Below, one piece after another: positions 1 through 11,778 of a DNA stretch of 64,000 bases (the stretch's first letter is position 1; every line of letters starts with the position of its first letter). A program made the translations under genes and the position numbers. Below the pieces are notes generated by a model, which had not been told where the DNA came from, did not search any database, and worked only from the letters and a program-made list of their open reading frames with translations. The stretch comes from an uncultured Alphaproteobacteria bacterium. Lineage in GTDB: Bacteria > Pseudomonadota > Alphaproteobacteria > Rhodobacterales > Rhodobacteraceae. Location: assembly GCA_902596605.1 (NCBI GenBank), contig CACJUU010000002.1:93672-157671 (forward strand), in the 5' to 3' direction.

Positions 1-853
1 ATTTAAAAACTTGCCTACTTTTACATTCAAAAGCATTATGATTTATTAACACATTTTCATCACTAAAATGATGTTTTTTATTTATTAGACTGACGTTCGC
101 AATTGAAGTGTTTATACCTGGCCCATTTAGATGCAATTCAATCTCATTTCTTGTCGACTTAGTATTTAATCTCAGTCCAAAGTGATTAAAGGTTGATTTT
201 TCAGCCATATCACAAAACTTATGAGAAATTTTAGGAAAAACATTATTTTCTCCAGTTAAATCTAGGTAATTTAACTTAGCATTTTTGTCTAAATAAATTT
301 CGGTTACTGAATTGAAAACAGAGAGATTATTTCCTGTTTCTATAATGGTAGCTTCTACACCTTTTTGAACAATAATTAGGTTTCTTTGGAAGCAATTGCG
401 TGCAGACTTATTAGTTTTATTATGTATTACAAGCGGTTTTTTAAAACTCTCTGACAAATTGAGGGCATAACCAACTTTGGGATTGAGACTATTATCTCTG
501 GCCAAAGGTCTAGGAACAAGTTTTTGGGACTTTTCTTCAAGCTTACCAAAATAGTTTTTTGTAAAGGAATCTTCATCAGCAATTTCGTCCATAATGCTAG
601 AAATTTTATAGCTTTTGTCACTATCTAATTCCATGATATCACCATCGATAGTCAGCTCAGGTTCATATAGATGGGTTCCTTTCAGATTAATTAGGTCCAT
701 ATCAGAAATTTCTTGAACAAGATTGGAAACTATATCCAAGTTACTCTTTCTCCAATATTCTGATCTACGATTTACTTTCTCAATACTTGCACTATTACGT
801 TCAAATTCTTGGCTTAAAGAATCATACCAACTACTTGTATTTGCATGGATCAA
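1..853 (-). CDS. sufD: Fe-S cluster assembly protein SufD (partial, runs off the left edge)
   Basis: Reverse-strand frame is open from a TTG overlapping the sufC stop (853) to base 1; follows sufB-sufC; translation begins (M)[19 protein letters not shown]. Not in the ORF track because of the TTG start and window edge. Confidence 0.8.
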   Translation of the reverse strand, partial: MIHANTSSWYDSLSQEFERNSASIEKVNRRSEYWRKSNLDIVSNLVQEISDMDLINLKGTHLYEPELTIDGDIMELDSDKSYKISSIMDEIADEDSFTKNYFGKLEEKSQKLVPRPLARDNSLNPKVGYALNLSESFKKPLVIHNKTNKSARNCFQRNLIIVQKGVEATIIETGNNLSVFNSVTEIYLDKNAKLNYLDLTGENNVFPKISHKFCDMAEKSTFNHFGLRLNTKSTRNEIELHLNGPGINTSIANVSLINKKHHFSDENVLINHNAFECKSRQVFK

Positions 854-1623
854 TGTTTTCCCTTACCTAGTTGTAGGAAATCTTTATATCCTGTCTCCTC
901 AACATGAAGAGCGAGAGTTTTGTCACCAGTTTTTACTATTCTTCCATCTACCATGATGTGAACAAAATCAGGCACTATATAATTCAGAAGTCTTTGATAA
1001 TGGGTGATAACCAGAAACGAACGGGAAGATGATGAAAAGTTATTTACTCCTTTAGAGACTAACTTCATAGCGTCAACGTCCAACCCGCTATCTGTTTCAT
1101 CAAGGATTACAAATCTGGGCTCGAGTAAACACATTTGTAAAATTTCATTTCGTTTTTTTTCTCCTCCCGATGCACCAACATTGACCGGCCGTTTCATCAT
1201 TTCGTCACTAATTTCTAAATCTTTTGCTATGCTACGTACAAGCTTCAAAAAGTCTGCTGCATTGAGCTCTTCTTGACCTCTTGTTTTTCTTTGTGAATTT
1301 AAAGCGGTTCTGAGAAAATTCATATTACCAACTCCAGGTATTTCTATTGGATATTGAAAGGCCATAAAAATTCCAAGTGCCGCTCGTTCCTCTACTTCAG
1401 TCTCCAACAAATCACTTCCGTCAAAATTAACAGTACCACTATCAATTATATATCCATCTTTCCCTGCCAGAACACTCGATAGTGTAGATTTCCCAGACCC
1501 ATTTGGTCCCATTATGGCATGAACTTCGCCTGGTTTAATGGAAAGTGATAAACCCTTAATAATCTGTTTTTCTTCTTCTTCCAAAGAAACTTTTAAATCA
1601 TCGATGTTTAACATATTAGCCAA
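850..1623 (-). CDS. sufC: Fe-S cluster assembly ATPase SufC
   Basis: ABC ATPase with GPNGSGKST Walker A and SGGEKKRNE signature; between sufB and sufD. Confidence 0.97.
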   Translation of the reverse strand: MANMLNIDDLKVSLEEEEKQIIKGLSLSIKPGEVHAIMGPNGSGKSTLSSVLAGKDGYIIDSGTVNFDGSDLLETEVEERAALGIFMAFQYPIEIPGVGNMNFLRTALNSQRKTRGQEELNAADFLKLVRSIAKDLEISDEMMKRPVNVGASGGEKKRNEILQMCLLEPRFVILDETDSGLDVDAMKLVSKGVNNFSSSSRSFLVITHYQRLLNYIVPDFVHIMVDGRIVKTGDKTLALHVEETGYKDFLQLGKGKH

Positions 1624-3136
1624 CGGACCCCTCTAAAGAGATTGCGACTAATTTTTGTGCCTCCATTGCAAACTCCATTGGGAGTGCTTGTAATACCTCC
1701 TTACAAAACCCATTCACGATCAATGCTACAGCATCTTCTTCTCCAATCCCCCTTTGCATACAATAAAAGAGCTGATCATCGTCTACCTTTGACGTTGTGG
1801 CTTCATGTTCAGCTCTCGCGCTACTATTATTTACCTCAATATAGGGAACAGTATGCGCTCCACATTTATTGCCAATGAGTAGACTATCACATTGGGTAAA
1901 ATTTCTTGAGTTTTGTGATCTACCCCCAATTTGCACGAGTCCTCTATAGGTGTTTTGAGCTTTTCCAGCACTAATTCCCTTGGATACAATTCTACTATTT
2001 GTGTTTTTTCCAAGATGTATCATCTTAGTGCCAGTATCGGCCTGTTGCATATTATTGGTGATAGCTATTGAGTAGAACTCACCAGACGAGTTATCACCTT
2101 TTAAAACACAAGACGGATATTTCCAGGTTATTGCAGATCCTGTCTCTACCTGTGTCCACATGACTTTGGAATTTCTACCCCTACAATCAGCACGTTTAGT
2201 AACAAAGTTGTAAATACCACCAACCCCGTTCTCATCGCCTGGAAACCAATTTTGTACCGTAGAATATTTAATTTCCGATTCGTCAAGAATCACAAGTTCT
2301 ACAACGGCAGCATGCAACTGGCTCTCATCCCTTTGTGGCGCAGTACACCCTTCCAAATAACTTACGTAGGAATTATCGTCTGCTATAATCAATGTTCTCT
2401 CAAATTGTCCAGTGTTTTCAGCGTTTATTCTAAAGTAGGTCGACAACTCCATAGGACATCTTACTCCTTTAGGAATGTACACAAATGATCCATCAGAAAA
2501 AACAGCAGCATTGAGGCAAGCAAAAAAGTTATCTGATATTGGTACAACAGATCCTAGGTATTTCTTAACTAAGTCAGGATATTCCTTTATGGCTTCTGAT
2601 ATTGAACAAAATATAACCCCGGCAGATTTTAACTCTTCTTTAAAGGTTGTTCCGACCGAAACACTATCAAAAACCGCATCAACCGCAACTTTGCGATTTT
2701 CGGAGTTATCTTCAGAATTATCTTCAATCACACCAGCGAGCTTCTTTTGCTCGGTTAATGGAATTCCTAGCTTTGAGTAGGTTTCAAGAAGTTTTGGATC
2801 TACTTCATCTAAGCTTTTTGGCTTTTCTTTCATATTGGCAGGCCGAGCATAATAATACTGATCTTGAAAGTCGATTTCAGGAATTTTTAACAGCGCCCAA
2901 TCGGGCTGTTTAAGTTTCTTCCATCTATTAAATGCCTTTAGTCTCCAATCGAGCATCCACTTAGGTTCATTATTCTTTTTTGATATAAGCTTAACAATAT
3001 CTTCATTTAATCCTAAAGGGGCATACTCCGTCTCTATATCTGTTGAGAACCCATATTTATACGTATCCCCAACGGATTTTACTGTTGAAAGAGTTTCCTT
3101 ATCAATTACGTCCCTAGCCTCATAATTATCTGTCAT
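1616..3136 (-). CDS. sufB: Fe-S cluster assembly protein SufB
   Basis: 506 aa; conserved SufB C-terminus ([37 protein letters not shown]). Confidence 0.97.
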   Translation of the reverse strand: MTDNYEARDVIDKETLSTVKSVGDTYKYGFSTDIETEYAPLGLNEDIVKLISKKNNEPKWMLDWRLKAFNRWKKLKQPDWALLKIPEIDFQDQYYYARPANMKEKPKSLDEVDPKLLETYSKLGIPLTEQKKLAGVIEDNSEDNSENRKVAVDAVFDSVSVGTTFKEELKSAGVIFCSISEAIKEYPDLVKKYLGSVVPISDNFFACLNAAVFSDGSFVYIPKGVRCPMELSTYFRINAENTGQFERTLIIADDNSYVSYLEGCTAPQRDESQLHAAVVELVILDESEIKYSTVQNWFPGDENGVGGIYNFVTKRADCRGRNSKVMWTQVETGSAITWKYPSCVLKGDNSSGEFYSIAITNNMQQADTGTKMIHLGKNTNSRIVSKGISAGKAQNTYRGLVQIGGRSQNSRNFTQCDSLLIGNKCGAHTVPYIEVNNSSARAEHEATTSKVDDDQLFYCMQRGIGEEDAVALIVNGFCKEVLQALPMEFAMEAQKLVAISLEGSVG

Positions 3137-4203
3137 TTATTAAGATTCCCTGCATTTTTATGTCTTGAATATAATTGTTTCCATGAGAAAATAAAGGCTT
3201 CAATATCACTTTTTTTCGTATTGGGTCCCAATGATACCCTAATTGAACAGCTTGCAAGATCTTCCTCGTATTTCATCTCCTTTAATAGACTTATTTCACT
3301 TAATTTTCCAGACGAACATGCTGTGCCCGATGAAACACTGAAACCTTCAAGGTCTAAAGCAATTACTTGGCTTTCGCCTTTCCAACCTGGGGTTATAATG
3401 CAGGATGTATTTGGTAGTCTCTTTTCTTTTTCGCCAACAATTATAGAGTTTTTTGAGATTTCTCTTACTTCATGCTCTAGCATATCTCTTAAAATCTCAA
3501 TTTCTTTCCATACGCCATCTTTAACAAGTTTAATAGAGTAGGCTAAGGCTTCAGAAAATGCAGCGATAAGCATAAAATTTTCGGTCCCTGCTCTTAATCC
3601 AAATTCTTGGTTTCCGCCTAAAATTGTAGATTCAATTAAATCCTCGTTTTTAACAAAAAGCACCCCTACCCCTTTTGGTCCACAAACTTTGTGCGAAGCC
3701 AAGAAAAATGCTTGAGGCTGAATCTCGTTAAATTTAATAGCTATTTTTCCAATTGCTTGAACTGCATCAGTGCACGCTATATCTTTGGGAACATTTTGTA
3801 ATATACCTGTCTCGGAGTTGGCAATTTGCAAAGCCTGATTATTTTTAGAGGTATTTGAAGAAACTAGCCCATTTTTCTTCACCGGTATAGACACATCACA
3901 CCACCTTTTTACACAATCGTGTTCAATAGCTGAACATTCCAATCTTTTATTATGTAAAAATAGCGCCGCAGACTCCGACGCGCCAGATGTAAAGATTATT
4001 GTACCCCTATCGAGGCCTAGGAGGCCCATCACATCATCTCTTGAACGTTCAATTATATTTCGTGCTTCTCTTCCTTCAAAGTGAACTGAGCTCGCATTAC
4101 CTATCAAATCCAGATTTGAAATTATGCTTCTTCGAGAATTTTCACACAATAACGCGCTTGCATTCCAATCAAAGTAACGTCTGCCATTTTGTAAGAGCGT
4201 CAT
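3133..4203 (-). CDS. Cysteine desulfurase (IscS/NifS-like)
   Basis: Class V aminotransferase with SGTACSSG catalytic Cys loop; ORF extends to 4236 but the internal ATG at 4203 overlaps the iscR stop (TAATG). Confidence 0.9.
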   Translation of the reverse strand: MTLLQNGRRYFDWNASALLCENSRRSIISNLDLIGNASSVHFEGREARNIIERSRDDVMGLLGLDRGTIIFTSGASESAALFLHNKRLECSAIEHDCVKRWCDVSIPVKKNGLVSSNTSKNNQALQIANSETGILQNVPKDIACTDAVQAIGKIAIKFNEIQPQAFFLASHKVCGPKGVGVLFVKNEDLIESTILGGNQEFGLRAGTENFMLIAAFSEALAYSIKLVKDGVWKEIEILRDMLEHEVREISKNSIIVGEKEKRLPNTSCIITPGWKGESQVIALDLEGFSVSSGTACSSGKLSEISLLKEMKYEEDLASCSIRVSLGPNTKKSDIEAFIFSWKQLYSRHKNAGNLNK

Positions 4204-4655
4204 TAAGCTTGCGCAAAACTTGATACTGCTTGACATGGCTCCATGGAATCAGAGGCAACATCTTCTAGTGAGATATTGTGTAAAAATAGGTAAACTTGAG
4301 ATGAAAACTGTTCCCAAAACTTTTCAGTTAAAACCAGCTCAAAAGGTTTTGGTAAAATCTTTGTTTCAATTTTATCGTTAACAGAAATTGCAGCAAAATT
4401 TTCATCAACGGCTTCCATAATGTCGTGGATCCTTATATTTTTTGGATGAGAATTTAAGCTAAATCCCCCTGATGCCCCTCTTACAGCTTTTACTAAACTT
4501 GCTTTACGCAACTTCATAAAAAGTTGTTCAAGGTAAGTTTGTGAAATGCCGGTTTCATTGGAAACTTCAGACACCGATACATTTGAGTTTAAATCTTTTC
4601 TAGCGATATATGCCATCGCTATCAAAGCGTATTTACCTTTTGTGCTTAGTCTCAT
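4203..4655 (-). CDS. iscR: Rrf2 family transcriptional regulator, IscR-like
   Basis: MRLSTKGKYALIAMAYIA... Rrf2 wHTH; first gene of the iscR-iscS-sufBCD operon; internal Met chosen as start. Confidence 0.88.
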   Translation of the reverse strand: MRLSTKGKYALIAMAYIARKDLNSNVSVSEVSNETGISQTYLEQLFMKLRKASLVKAVRGASGGFSLNSHPKNIRIHDIMEAVDENFAAISVNDKIETKILPKPFELVLTEKFWEQFSSQVYLFLHNISLEDVASDSMEPCQAVSSFAQA

Positions 4656-4696
4656 GCTTAAAATTAACAAATAAAATATAAATTATATTTAAAATA

Positions 4697-4716
4697 GCTT
4701 GACTTAGAGGTCAAGC
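4697..4716. promoter_or_regulatory. Candidate IscR-type operator (GCTTGAC-N6-GTCAAGC)
   Basis: Perfect 7-bp inverted repeat with 6-nt spacer just upstream of iscR, resembling the CTTGACT...AGTCAAG core of IscR type 1 sites. Confidence 0.55.
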
Positions 4717-4735
4717 AATTAGTAACTGTAGATCA

Positions 4736-5398
4736 TTGAATGATAAAGGAACTTCAATGCCTGAAGTAAACATATCTGGTCCAAGCGGTAGGCTCGAGGG
4801 TCGCTTTCACCCTCAAAAAAATACAAATGCTCCTACAGCAATAATATTACACCCGCATCCAAAGTTTGGCGGCACTATGAATAACCGAGTTGTTTACAAT
4901 CTTCACTACTGTTTCTTTAATCTTGGGTTTTCGTGTTTAAGATTTAATTTTAGAGGTGTTGGCAGGAGCGAGGGAGAATTTGATGATGGGTTAGGAGAAT
5001 TGGCAGATGCAGCTTCAGCTTTAGATTTTCTACAAGCAAATTCAGCAAATTCAAGCGGTTGCTGGGTAGTTGGTTTTTCTTTTGGTTCTTGGATAGGTAT
5101 GCAGCTATTGATGAGAAGACCGGAAATAAGTGGTTTTATATCAGTATCACCTCCCGCCACTACATACGACTTTAGCTTCTTAGCTCCCTGCCCTTCTTCA
5201 GGGCTGATTATAAATGGCAGTTTAGATCGCCTAGTACCTCCATCTGATATAAAGAGTTTGTCAGATAGACTAAAACTCCAAAAAGGGATCAAAGTTTCTC
5301 ACAAAGAGATTGAGGGTGCTGATCATTTTTTTACCAATTTTGAAGAAGAAATGATAAAAGCCGTTAGTGAGTATCTCGCTACTAGGTCAGATTTATAA
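4736..5398 (+). CDS. Alpha/beta hydrolase (dienelactone hydrolase-like)
   Basis: HPHPKFGGTMNNRVV, RFNFRGVGRSEG and GFSFGSWIG motifs, C-terminal GADHFF. Confidence 0.85.
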   Translation: MNDKGTSMPEVNISGPSGRLEGRFHPQKNTNAPTAIILHPHPKFGGTMNNRVVYNLHYCFFNLGFSCLRFNFRGVGRSEGEFDDGLGELADAASALDFLQANSANSSGCWVVGFSFGSWIGMQLLMRRPEISGFISVSPPATTYDFSFLAPCPSSGLIINGSLDRLVPPSDIKSLSDRLKLQKGIKVSHKEIEGADHFFTNFEEEMIKAVSEYLATRSDL

Positions 5399-5409
5399 AT
5401 TATTGTGGG

Positions 5410-6654
5410 TTGATGTTAAAAAGTAATATTCTGAATAATTTAAAAACACGAGGCTTTATTAATGACTGCACTGATTTAATGGGCCTCGATAACTTATTAA
5501 GCTCTTCAAAAGTAACCTGTTATATTGGGTACGACGCTACTGCTTCCTCCCTTCATGTAGGCCATCTTATGAATATAATGATGCTAAGGTGGTTTCAAAA
5601 AGATGGTCACAGGGTGATTACTTTGTTAGGTGGCGGCACTACAAAAATAGGAGACCCTTCCTTTAGAAAAACAGAGAGGCCATTGATAAACGACGATATT
5701 ATTAACGATAATTTACTAAGTCTCAAATCGATATTTTCCAAATACCTAAGTTTTTCGTCTGACCACCCTGGTGCGCTTATGCTGAATAACGATGAGTGGT
5801 TAAGCAAGCTGAACTATTTGGATTTTCTAAGAGATACTGGAAAGCATTTTTCAATTAACAGAATGCTCAGCTTCGAATCTGTTAAAAGCAGACTACAAAA
5901 AAATGACCCTTTAAGCTTTCTAGAATTCAATTACATGATATTACAAGGCTACGACTTTTACAAACTGAACCAAGACTATCAATGCATTCTTCAAATGGGC
6001 GGATCTGATCAATGGGGTAATATAGTCAACGGAATTGAGTTAACTAGGCGTATGAACGGCAATAAACTTTTTGGTTTGACTTCGCCATTGTTAACAAACT
6101 CTTCTGGTCAAAAGATGGGAAAATCGTCTAGTGGCGCTGTCTGGCTAAACGAAGAAAATCTCTCTCCTTATGAATTTTGGCAGTTTTGGAGGAATTGTGA
6201 TGATGATGATATAGAGAAATTCCTTCTTCTTTTTACTGAATTTTCGATTAACAAAATTAAAGAGCTGACCTCTGGGAAGGGTCATCGCCTAAATGAAGCA
6301 AAAATAGTTTTAGCAAACGAGGTTACCACACTATGCCATGGAAAAATAAAGGCCGACGAATCATTTGAAACATCAAAAGCAGTATTTAGTGAAAATATTG
6401 GGTCCTCTAAACTACCTACAATAGAGGTCAATGCTAAAGATTGTCCTGAACGTATCTCTATCACTCAACTAATGACACTTTCAGGAATGGTGAAGTCTGG
6501 GAAAGAAGCAAAGCGATTAGTAAACGAAAATGCAGTAAAGCTAGAAGGAAGGGTGGTGAAAGACATTACCGAAAAGTTTGAGATAATTAATTTTTCCGAT
6601 CCTCAGCAACTTTCAATAGGGAAAAAGAAACATTTCAATATCGTCATTTTCTAA
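5410..6654 (+). CDS. tyrS: Tyrosyl-tRNA synthetase
   Basis: HVGH and KMGKS class I motifs, C-terminal S4-like domain. Confidence 0.97.
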   Translation: MMLKSNILNNLKTRGFINDCTDLMGLDNLLSSSKVTCYIGYDATASSLHVGHLMNIMMLRWFQKDGHRVITLLGGGTTKIGDPSFRKTERPLINDDIINDNLLSLKSIFSKYLSFSSDHPGALMLNNDEWLSKLNYLDFLRDTGKHFSINRMLSFESVKSRLQKNDPLSFLEFNYMILQGYDFYKLNQDYQCILQMGGSDQWGNIVNGIELTRRMNGNKLFGLTSPLLTNSSGQKMGKSSSGAVWLNEENLSPYEFWQFWRNCDDDDIEKFLLLFTEFSINKIKELTSGKGHRLNEAKIVLANEVTTLCHGKIKADESFETSKAVFSENIGSSKLPTIEVNAKDCPERISITQLMTLSGMVKSGKEAKRLVNENAVKLEGRVVKDITEKFEIINFSDPQQLSIGKKKHFNIVIF

Positions 6655-6656
6655 TC

Positions 6657-7235
6657 TTAGTTGTCAAGGTAAACCTTTTTCATAAAGTCGGGATTGTCGA
6701 CTGCACCATTTCTTTCCAAATCACCTCTCTTTATCTTTGATAACACCTCCATTCCAGAACTAACTATACCGAAGACCGTATAATTATTGATTAAATGAGG
6801 AGCAGGCTGAAACATAATAAAAAATTGACTATTGGCAGAATTTGGGTTTTGTGATCGTGCCATGCCAACAGTACCTTCGACAAAGGCCATATCAGAAAAT
6901 TCAGATGGCAAGTCCGGCAATGAAGAGCCTCCTCTACCAACTAGCTCAGGATTAAATGCATGCGTTTTGCCAAACTTCACATCACCCGTTTGGGCCATAA
7001 AGCCTTCGATTACTCTATGGAATACCACGCCATCGTATGCGCCTAAATTAACAAGAGTTTTTATTCTTTCGACATGCAAGGGAGCCAAATCCGGCAGCAG
7101 TGTTATTTCAATTTTTCCACTAACTTCACCTCCGACTTCAATTACGAGATTATTTTCTGCAAAAGCGCACCTGCAGACTAGTATGCAAAAAAATATATTT
7201 ACAAGAACTTTTTTAGAAAAAATATATCTAAACAT
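6657..7235 (-). CDS. Peptidyl-prolyl cis-trans isomerase, cyclophilin type, with N-terminal signal
   Basis: FHRVIEGFMAQTGD and QNPNSANSQFFIMF motifs; hydrophobic N-terminus. Confidence 0.95.
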   Translation of the reverse strand: MFRYIFSKKVLVNIFFCILVCRCAFAENNLVIEVGGEVSGKIEITLLPDLAPLHVERIKTLVNLGAYDGVVFHRVIEGFMAQTGDVKFGKTHAFNPELVGRGGSSLPDLPSEFSDMAFVEGTVGMARSQNPNSANSQFFIMFQPAPHLINNYTVFGIVSSGMEVLSKIKRGDLERNGAVDNPDFMKKVYLDN

Positions 7236-7758
7236 TTTTGATTGTCTTTATGAAATCTGGGTCATCAACTTTTCCATTATCCGATTGATCACCTTTTTTT
7301 ATTTTATCTACCACGTCCATACCTTTCAAAACTTTTCCCCAGACCGTATATTGGTTGTTTAAATGCATACTATCTTCAAGCATAATAAAAAACTGGCTAT
7401 TAGCAGAATTTGGGTTCTGTGATCGAGCCATACCCACAATACCCCTGACAAACGGCTCAGAAGTGAATTCGGCTTCTAGATCAGGTAAGTCTGAACCTCC
7501 CATTCCGACACGGTCACTATGGAGGCCATTTTTCAAGGAACCAAACTGGCCATCACCTGTTTGAGCCATAAAGCCATCAATCACTCTGTGAAACACAACA
7601 TCATCAAAAAATTTATCTTTTGATAGCTGTATTATTCTCTTGCAATGATTTGGAGCAAGATCAGTTAACAGTTCGATTGTGATTTTTCCTTTATTTGTTT
7701 CTAAAACAATATTTTTTTTGGCATCTTTTTTTGTTACCTTTTTTTTCTTTAATGCCAT
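7228..7758 (-). CDS. Peptidyl-prolyl cis-trans isomerase, cyclophilin type (cytoplasmic)
   Basis: FHRVIDGFMAQTGD, QNPNSANSQFFIML; tandem with the secreted paralogue. Confidence 0.95.
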   Translation of the reverse strand: MALKKKKVTKKDAKKNIVLETNKGKITIELLTDLAPNHCKRIIQLSKDKFFDDVVFHRVIDGFMAQTGDGQFGSLKNGLHSDRVGMGGSDLPDLEAEFTSEPFVRGIVGMARSQNPNSANSQFFIMLEDSMHLNNQYTVWGKVLKGMDVVDKIKKGDQSDNGKVDDPDFIKTIKNV

Positions 7759-7772
7759 TCCTAATCCTTTTT

Positions 7773-8264
7773 TTAGTTTTTAAATTTACTATTAATTGCA
7801 AACGCAATGTCTTCAGTTACAAATTTATCTATGTTACCACCTAGCTTAGCAATTTCTTTTACCAATCTAGACGCAATAGCTTGACAACCTGCATCTGCCA
7901 TCAAGAAAACTGTCTCTATTTTATTGTCTAAAACTCTATTCATTCCAACCATCTGAAACTCATACTCAAAATCTGATACCGCCCGTAAACCCCTTATCAA
8001 AATTGAGGCACCTACATCTTTTGCGCACTCTATTAGTAAATTTTTAAAAGGATGGACCACAATATCGACTTTCAAAGACTTTAAATTAGCTATTTCTTTT
8101 TCCACAAGCTGCACTCTTTCTTCCAAAGAAAATAAAGGATTCTTATCATTATTTATAGCTACTCCTATTACCAACTTATCAACGAGTGTTGAAGCCCTGC
8201 TTATTATATCTATATGCCCAAGTGTTAAAGGGTCAAAAGTACCTGGGTACAATCCTACTCGCAT
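7773..8264 (-). CDS. coaD: Pantetheine-phosphate adenylyltransferase
   Basis: MRVGLYPGTFDPLTLGHIDII; internal Met chosen as start (ORF extends to 8300). Confidence 0.96.
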   Translation of the reverse strand: MRVGLYPGTFDPLTLGHIDIISRASTLVDKLVIGVAINNDKNPLFSLEERVQLVEKEIANLKSLKVDIVVHPFKNLLIECAKDVGASILIRGLRAVSDFEYEFQMVGMNRVLDNKIETVFLMADAGCQAIASRLVKEIAKLGGNIDKFVTEDIAFAINSKFKN

Positions 8265-8303
8265 TATTCTTCCTTCTTTCTTAAGCTCTTTATCAGACAA
8301 CTT

Positions 8304-11210
8304 TCAAAGAATAGGACTTAAAAATGCTCCTGTAAAACTTTCTTTCACAGTCGCTATATATTCAGGTGTGCCATGACACACTACTTCCCCACCTTTATCT
8401 CCACCCTCTGGTCCAATATCAATTACGTAGTCAGCTGTTTTGATCACATCCAAATTGTGTTCAATAACAATTACTGTGTTACCTTTCTCTACAAGCTCAT
8501 GCAGGATTTCAAGTAGTTTTTTAATATCATGAAAGTGTAACCCAGTTGTAGGCTCGTCTAATATATACAAAGTCGATCCCGAGCTTCTTCTTGCGAGTTC
8601 TTTTGCAAGCTTTACCCTCTGAGCTTCTCCTCCCGACAGAGTTGTCGCCTGTTGACCAACTTTAATATAACCTAGACCAACTCTTTTAAGAGTTGACATT
8701 TTTTCTCTTATCGAAGGCACTGCTTTGAAAAAATCTTCGGCTTCGTTTACTGTCATCTCTAAAACATCTGAAATATTTTTACCCTTGAATTTTATTTCAA
8801 GTGTTTCTCTATTATATCTCTTGCCGAGACATTGGTCGCATTCCACGTAAACATCGGCAAGAAAATGCATTTCTATCTTAATTAGCCCATCACCTTGACA
8901 AGCCTCACAACGCCCACCTTTAACGTTAAAAGAAAAACGTCCTGGCATATACCCTCTAGCTTTTGACTCTGGTAAGCCTGTAAACCAATCCCTTATATGC
9001 GTAAAAGCACCTGTGTACGTAGCAGGATTAGATCTTGGAGTTCTTCCTATTGGAGATTGATCTATATCTATGACCTTCTCAAAAACCTCTAAACCTTCAA
9101 TTTTTTCAAACTTTGCGGGAGTTTGTCTAGAGCCGTTGAGTTTCGAGGCTGCCGCTTTAAAGAGAGTTTCTATTATTAAAGTCGACTTGCCTCCCCCTGA
9201 TACACCCGTAACGCATATAAATAATTCTGTTGGGAAAGAAATATTTATGTTTTTCAGATTATTACCATTTGCTCCCGTTAATATTACCTCATTTTTAGAA
9301 TCCATTCTTCTTTTTGCGGGCACAGGTATGCTCTCTTTTCCAGAAAGATAAAGCCCAGTAAGCGACTTCTCGTTTTTAATAACATCTTGAGGAGTTCCTT
9401 CTGCAACGATATATCCACCCTGAACTCCCGCACCAGGACCAAGATCAATAACATGATCGGCTTCTCTTATTGCTTCTTCATCATGCTCAACCACTAGAAC
9501 TGAATTACCTTGTGCTTTTAAATCTTTGAGCGTTTTGATGAGCCTTCTATTATCTCTCTGGTGTAATCCAATTGAAGGCTCGTCTAAAACATAAAGCACA
9601 CCCGTTAATCCAGAACCTATTTGACTTGCTAGTCTTATCCGCTGACTTTCTCCTCCGGACAATGTACCTGAGGCTCTACTCAAAGTTAAATATTCTAGAC
9701 CAACATTATTTAAAAAAGTTAGCCTGCTGGAAATTTCTTTTATAATAGCACTGCCAATTTGCAAATTAGCCTTAGAAAGAGTTTTTCTCAGTGATTCTAT
9801 CCATGAAAGCAGCTGTTTAATTGACTTATCGCAACACTCTCCGATATTTTGTTCGGCTACCCTTACGCAGAGAGCCTCTTGCTTCAGCCTGTAACCATTA
9901 CATTTTGAGCAAGGTTTATCACTTCTGTATCGTTTAAACTCTTCTAATAACCAAGGCTCAACCGTTTCATCAAATCTACGTTTTAGGTTTGAAATTACTC
10001 CTTCAAATGATTTTTTAGTATTGTAAACTCGCCCTCCATCATCAAATCTAAAGTTTATTTTCTCTCCTTCATTACCATACAGTAAAATGTTTTTAATTTT
10101 TGCATCAAGCTCCTTCCAAGGAGCATTAGGATTAAAACTATAATGTTTCGATAACGCCTCAACCGTCTGTCTATAATATGGATTGGAACTCCTTGCCCAA
10201 GGAATAATGGCTCCATCATATACAGATAAGTTCCCGTCTATAACTATCAAACTTTCATCAAACTGGTCTTGGCGACCAAGACCGTCGCACGCTTCACATG
10301 CGCCAGTGGGCGCATTAAATGAGAATAGTCTCGGTTCGATTTCGCCTAAACTAAAACCAGAGACAGGACATGCAAATTTCTCAGAAAATAAAAGCGAGTC
10401 TTTTTGTTGATCTTCATCGAAAACATCAACAACAACAATACCCTCAGAAATATCTAAAGCAGTTCTTAGGCTATCGGCAAGCCTCTCGCCGATCCTATCT
10501 CCAGAACTTGCAATCAAACGATCGACAAGTACATCTATGTTATACCGATATTTTTTGTCTAATGTCGGCATCTCGTCAATGTCATAAAGATCGCCGTTGA
10601 TTCTTACCCTCTGAAAACCTTTTTTAATTATCTCATTAATTTCTTTTTTAAATTCCCCTTTTCGATCTTTAACCAAAGGAGCATAAATATATAGTTTTAG
10701 TCCCGGTTTAAGTTTCAATACTATGTCTACCATGTCGGATATTTGTTGAGCTTTTATGGGTGCTCCGGTGGCCGGACTATAAGGCACACCAACTCTGGCA
10801 AAGAGTAATCTCAGATAATCATAAATTTCAGTAACTGTCCCAACAGTTGAGCGGGGATTCTTACTTGTAGTTTTTTGCTCAATAGAAATTGCAGGTGATA
10901 GTCCGGATATACTTTCCACATCTGGTTTTTGCATCATGTTTAAAAACTGTCGTGCATAAGCCGAAAGACTTTCCACATAACGACGCTGACCTTCAGCGTA
11001 TATTGTATCAAATGCCAGCGATGACTTTCCGGACCCCGACAACCCAGTTAGTACAACTAGCTTATCTCTTGGGATATCAACATCAATCGATTTCAAATTA
11101 TGTTCGTTAGCAGAACGAACTTTGATATGTGAGACCGAATCCAAATTATAATCCTCCTGATAACCAATTAAAGCAAAAGGCAAATATTTAAAGTACTTTT
11201 TAATATTCAC
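8304..11210 (-). CDS. uvrA: Excinuclease ABC subunit UvrA
   Basis: Two ABC ATPase modules, Cys zinc modules, LSGGE signatures; N-terminal extension suggests the true start may be slightly internal. Confidence 0.97.
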   Translation of the reverse strand: MNIKKYFKYLPFALIGYQEDYNLDSVSHIKVRSANEHNLKSIDVDIPRDKLVVLTGLSGSGKSSLAFDTIYAEGQRRYVESLSAYARQFLNMMQKPDVESISGLSPAISIEQKTTSKNPRSTVGTVTEIYDYLRLLFARVGVPYSPATGAPIKAQQISDMVDIVLKLKPGLKLYIYAPLVKDRKGEFKKEINEIIKKGFQRVRINGDLYDIDEMPTLDKKYRYNIDVLVDRLIASSGDRIGERLADSLRTALDISEGIVVVDVFDEDQQKDSLLFSEKFACPVSGFSLGEIEPRLFSFNAPTGACEACDGLGRQDQFDESLIVIDGNLSVYDGAIIPWARSSNPYYRQTVEALSKHYSFNPNAPWKELDAKIKNILLYGNEGEKINFRFDDGGRVYNTKKSFEGVISNLKRRFDETVEPWLLEEFKRYRSDKPCSKCNGYRLKQEALCVRVAEQNIGECCDKSIKQLLSWIESLRKTLSKANLQIGSAIIKEISSRLTFLNNVGLEYLTLSRASGTLSGGESQRIRLASQIGSGLTGVLYVLDEPSIGLHQRDNRRLIKTLKDLKAQGNSVLVVEHDEEAIREADHVIDLGPGAGVQGGYIVAEGTPQDVIKNEKSLTGLYLSGKESIPVPAKRRMDSKNEVILTGANGNNLKNINISFPTELFICVTGVSGGGKSTLIIETLFKAAASKLNGSRQTPAKFEKIEGLEVFEKVIDIDQSPIGRTPRSNPATYTGAFTHIRDWFTGLPESKARGYMPGRFSFNVKGGRCEACQGDGLIKIEMHFLADVYVECDQCLGKRYNRETLEIKFKGKNISDVLEMTVNEAEDFFKAVPSIREKMSTLKRVGLGYIKVGQQATTLSGGEAQRVKLAKELARRSSGSTLYILDEPTTGLHFHDIKKLLEILHELVEKGNTVIVIEHNLDVIKTADYVIDIGPEGGDKGGEVVCHGTPEYIATVKESFTGAFLSPIL

Positions 11211-11271
11211 CTTGATACTTTGTTGAAAATTATATACTTCGATGTTAAAATCAAACTAGCGAGGTTTTGTC

Positions 11272-11748
11272 ATGGCTGGAAGTTTAAATAAGGTTCTTCT
11301 TATAGGAAGATTAGGAAAAGATCCCGAAGTGAGAGAATTTCCATCTGGAGGAAAGGTGTGTAATTTTTCCCTAGCTACGAGTGAAACTTGGAAAGATTCA
11401 AGCACTGGGGAGAGACAGGAGCGCACCAGCTGGCACAATGTAGCAATTTTTAACGAACGCCTTGCCGAGGTAGCGGAGCAATATCTGAGAAAAGGTTCGC
11501 AAGTTTACATTGAGGGACAGTTGGAAACAAGAAAATGGCAGGATCAAGCGGGTAATGATCGATACACAACAGAAGTAGTGCTTAAGAATTTTAGAGGTGA
11601 GCTCACAATGCTAGGTGGAAGATCTGATGATATGCCCAATATGTCGAATCAACAAAACGATACACAGCCCTATCAATCAATTGGATCAGGTGGGTCTAAT
11701 CAGGGTAATCTGGGTCCAGATGATTTAGACGATGAGATCCCGTTTTAG
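11272..11748 (+). CDS. ssb: Single-stranded DNA-binding protein
   Basis: OB-fold N-terminus, acidic C-terminal tip DDLDDEIPF. Confidence 0.97.
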   Translation: MAGSLNKVLLIGRLGKDPEVREFPSGGKVCNFSLATSETWKDSSTGERQERTSWHNVAIFNERLAEVAEQYLRKGSQVYIEGQLETRKWQDQAGNDRYTTEVVLKNFRGELTMLGGRSDDMPNMSNQQNDTQPYQSIGSGGSNQGNLGPDDLDDEIPF

Positions 11749-11778
11749 TTTTACCATTTTTTTCAGGAATGCTTACTT

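Noticed and set aside
1004-1276. Many track ORFs antisense to confident genes (for example 1004-1276, 9070-9351, 34565-34816, 58537-58860)
   Set aside because: They lie opposite well-supported housekeeping genes and have no recognisable domain; treated as spurious.
6657-7758. Tandem cyclophilins as a recent duplication
   Set aside because: The copies are clearly diverged and one has a signal sequence; paired secreted and cytoplasmic PPIases are common in alphaproteobacteria.
11102-11120. GTTCGTT-AGCAG-AACGAAC inverted repeat near the uvrA start, considered as a LexA/SOS box
   Set aside because: It lies inside the conserved uvrA coding region (RSANEHN) and does not match the alphaproteobacterial direct-repeat GTTC-N7-GTTC form.
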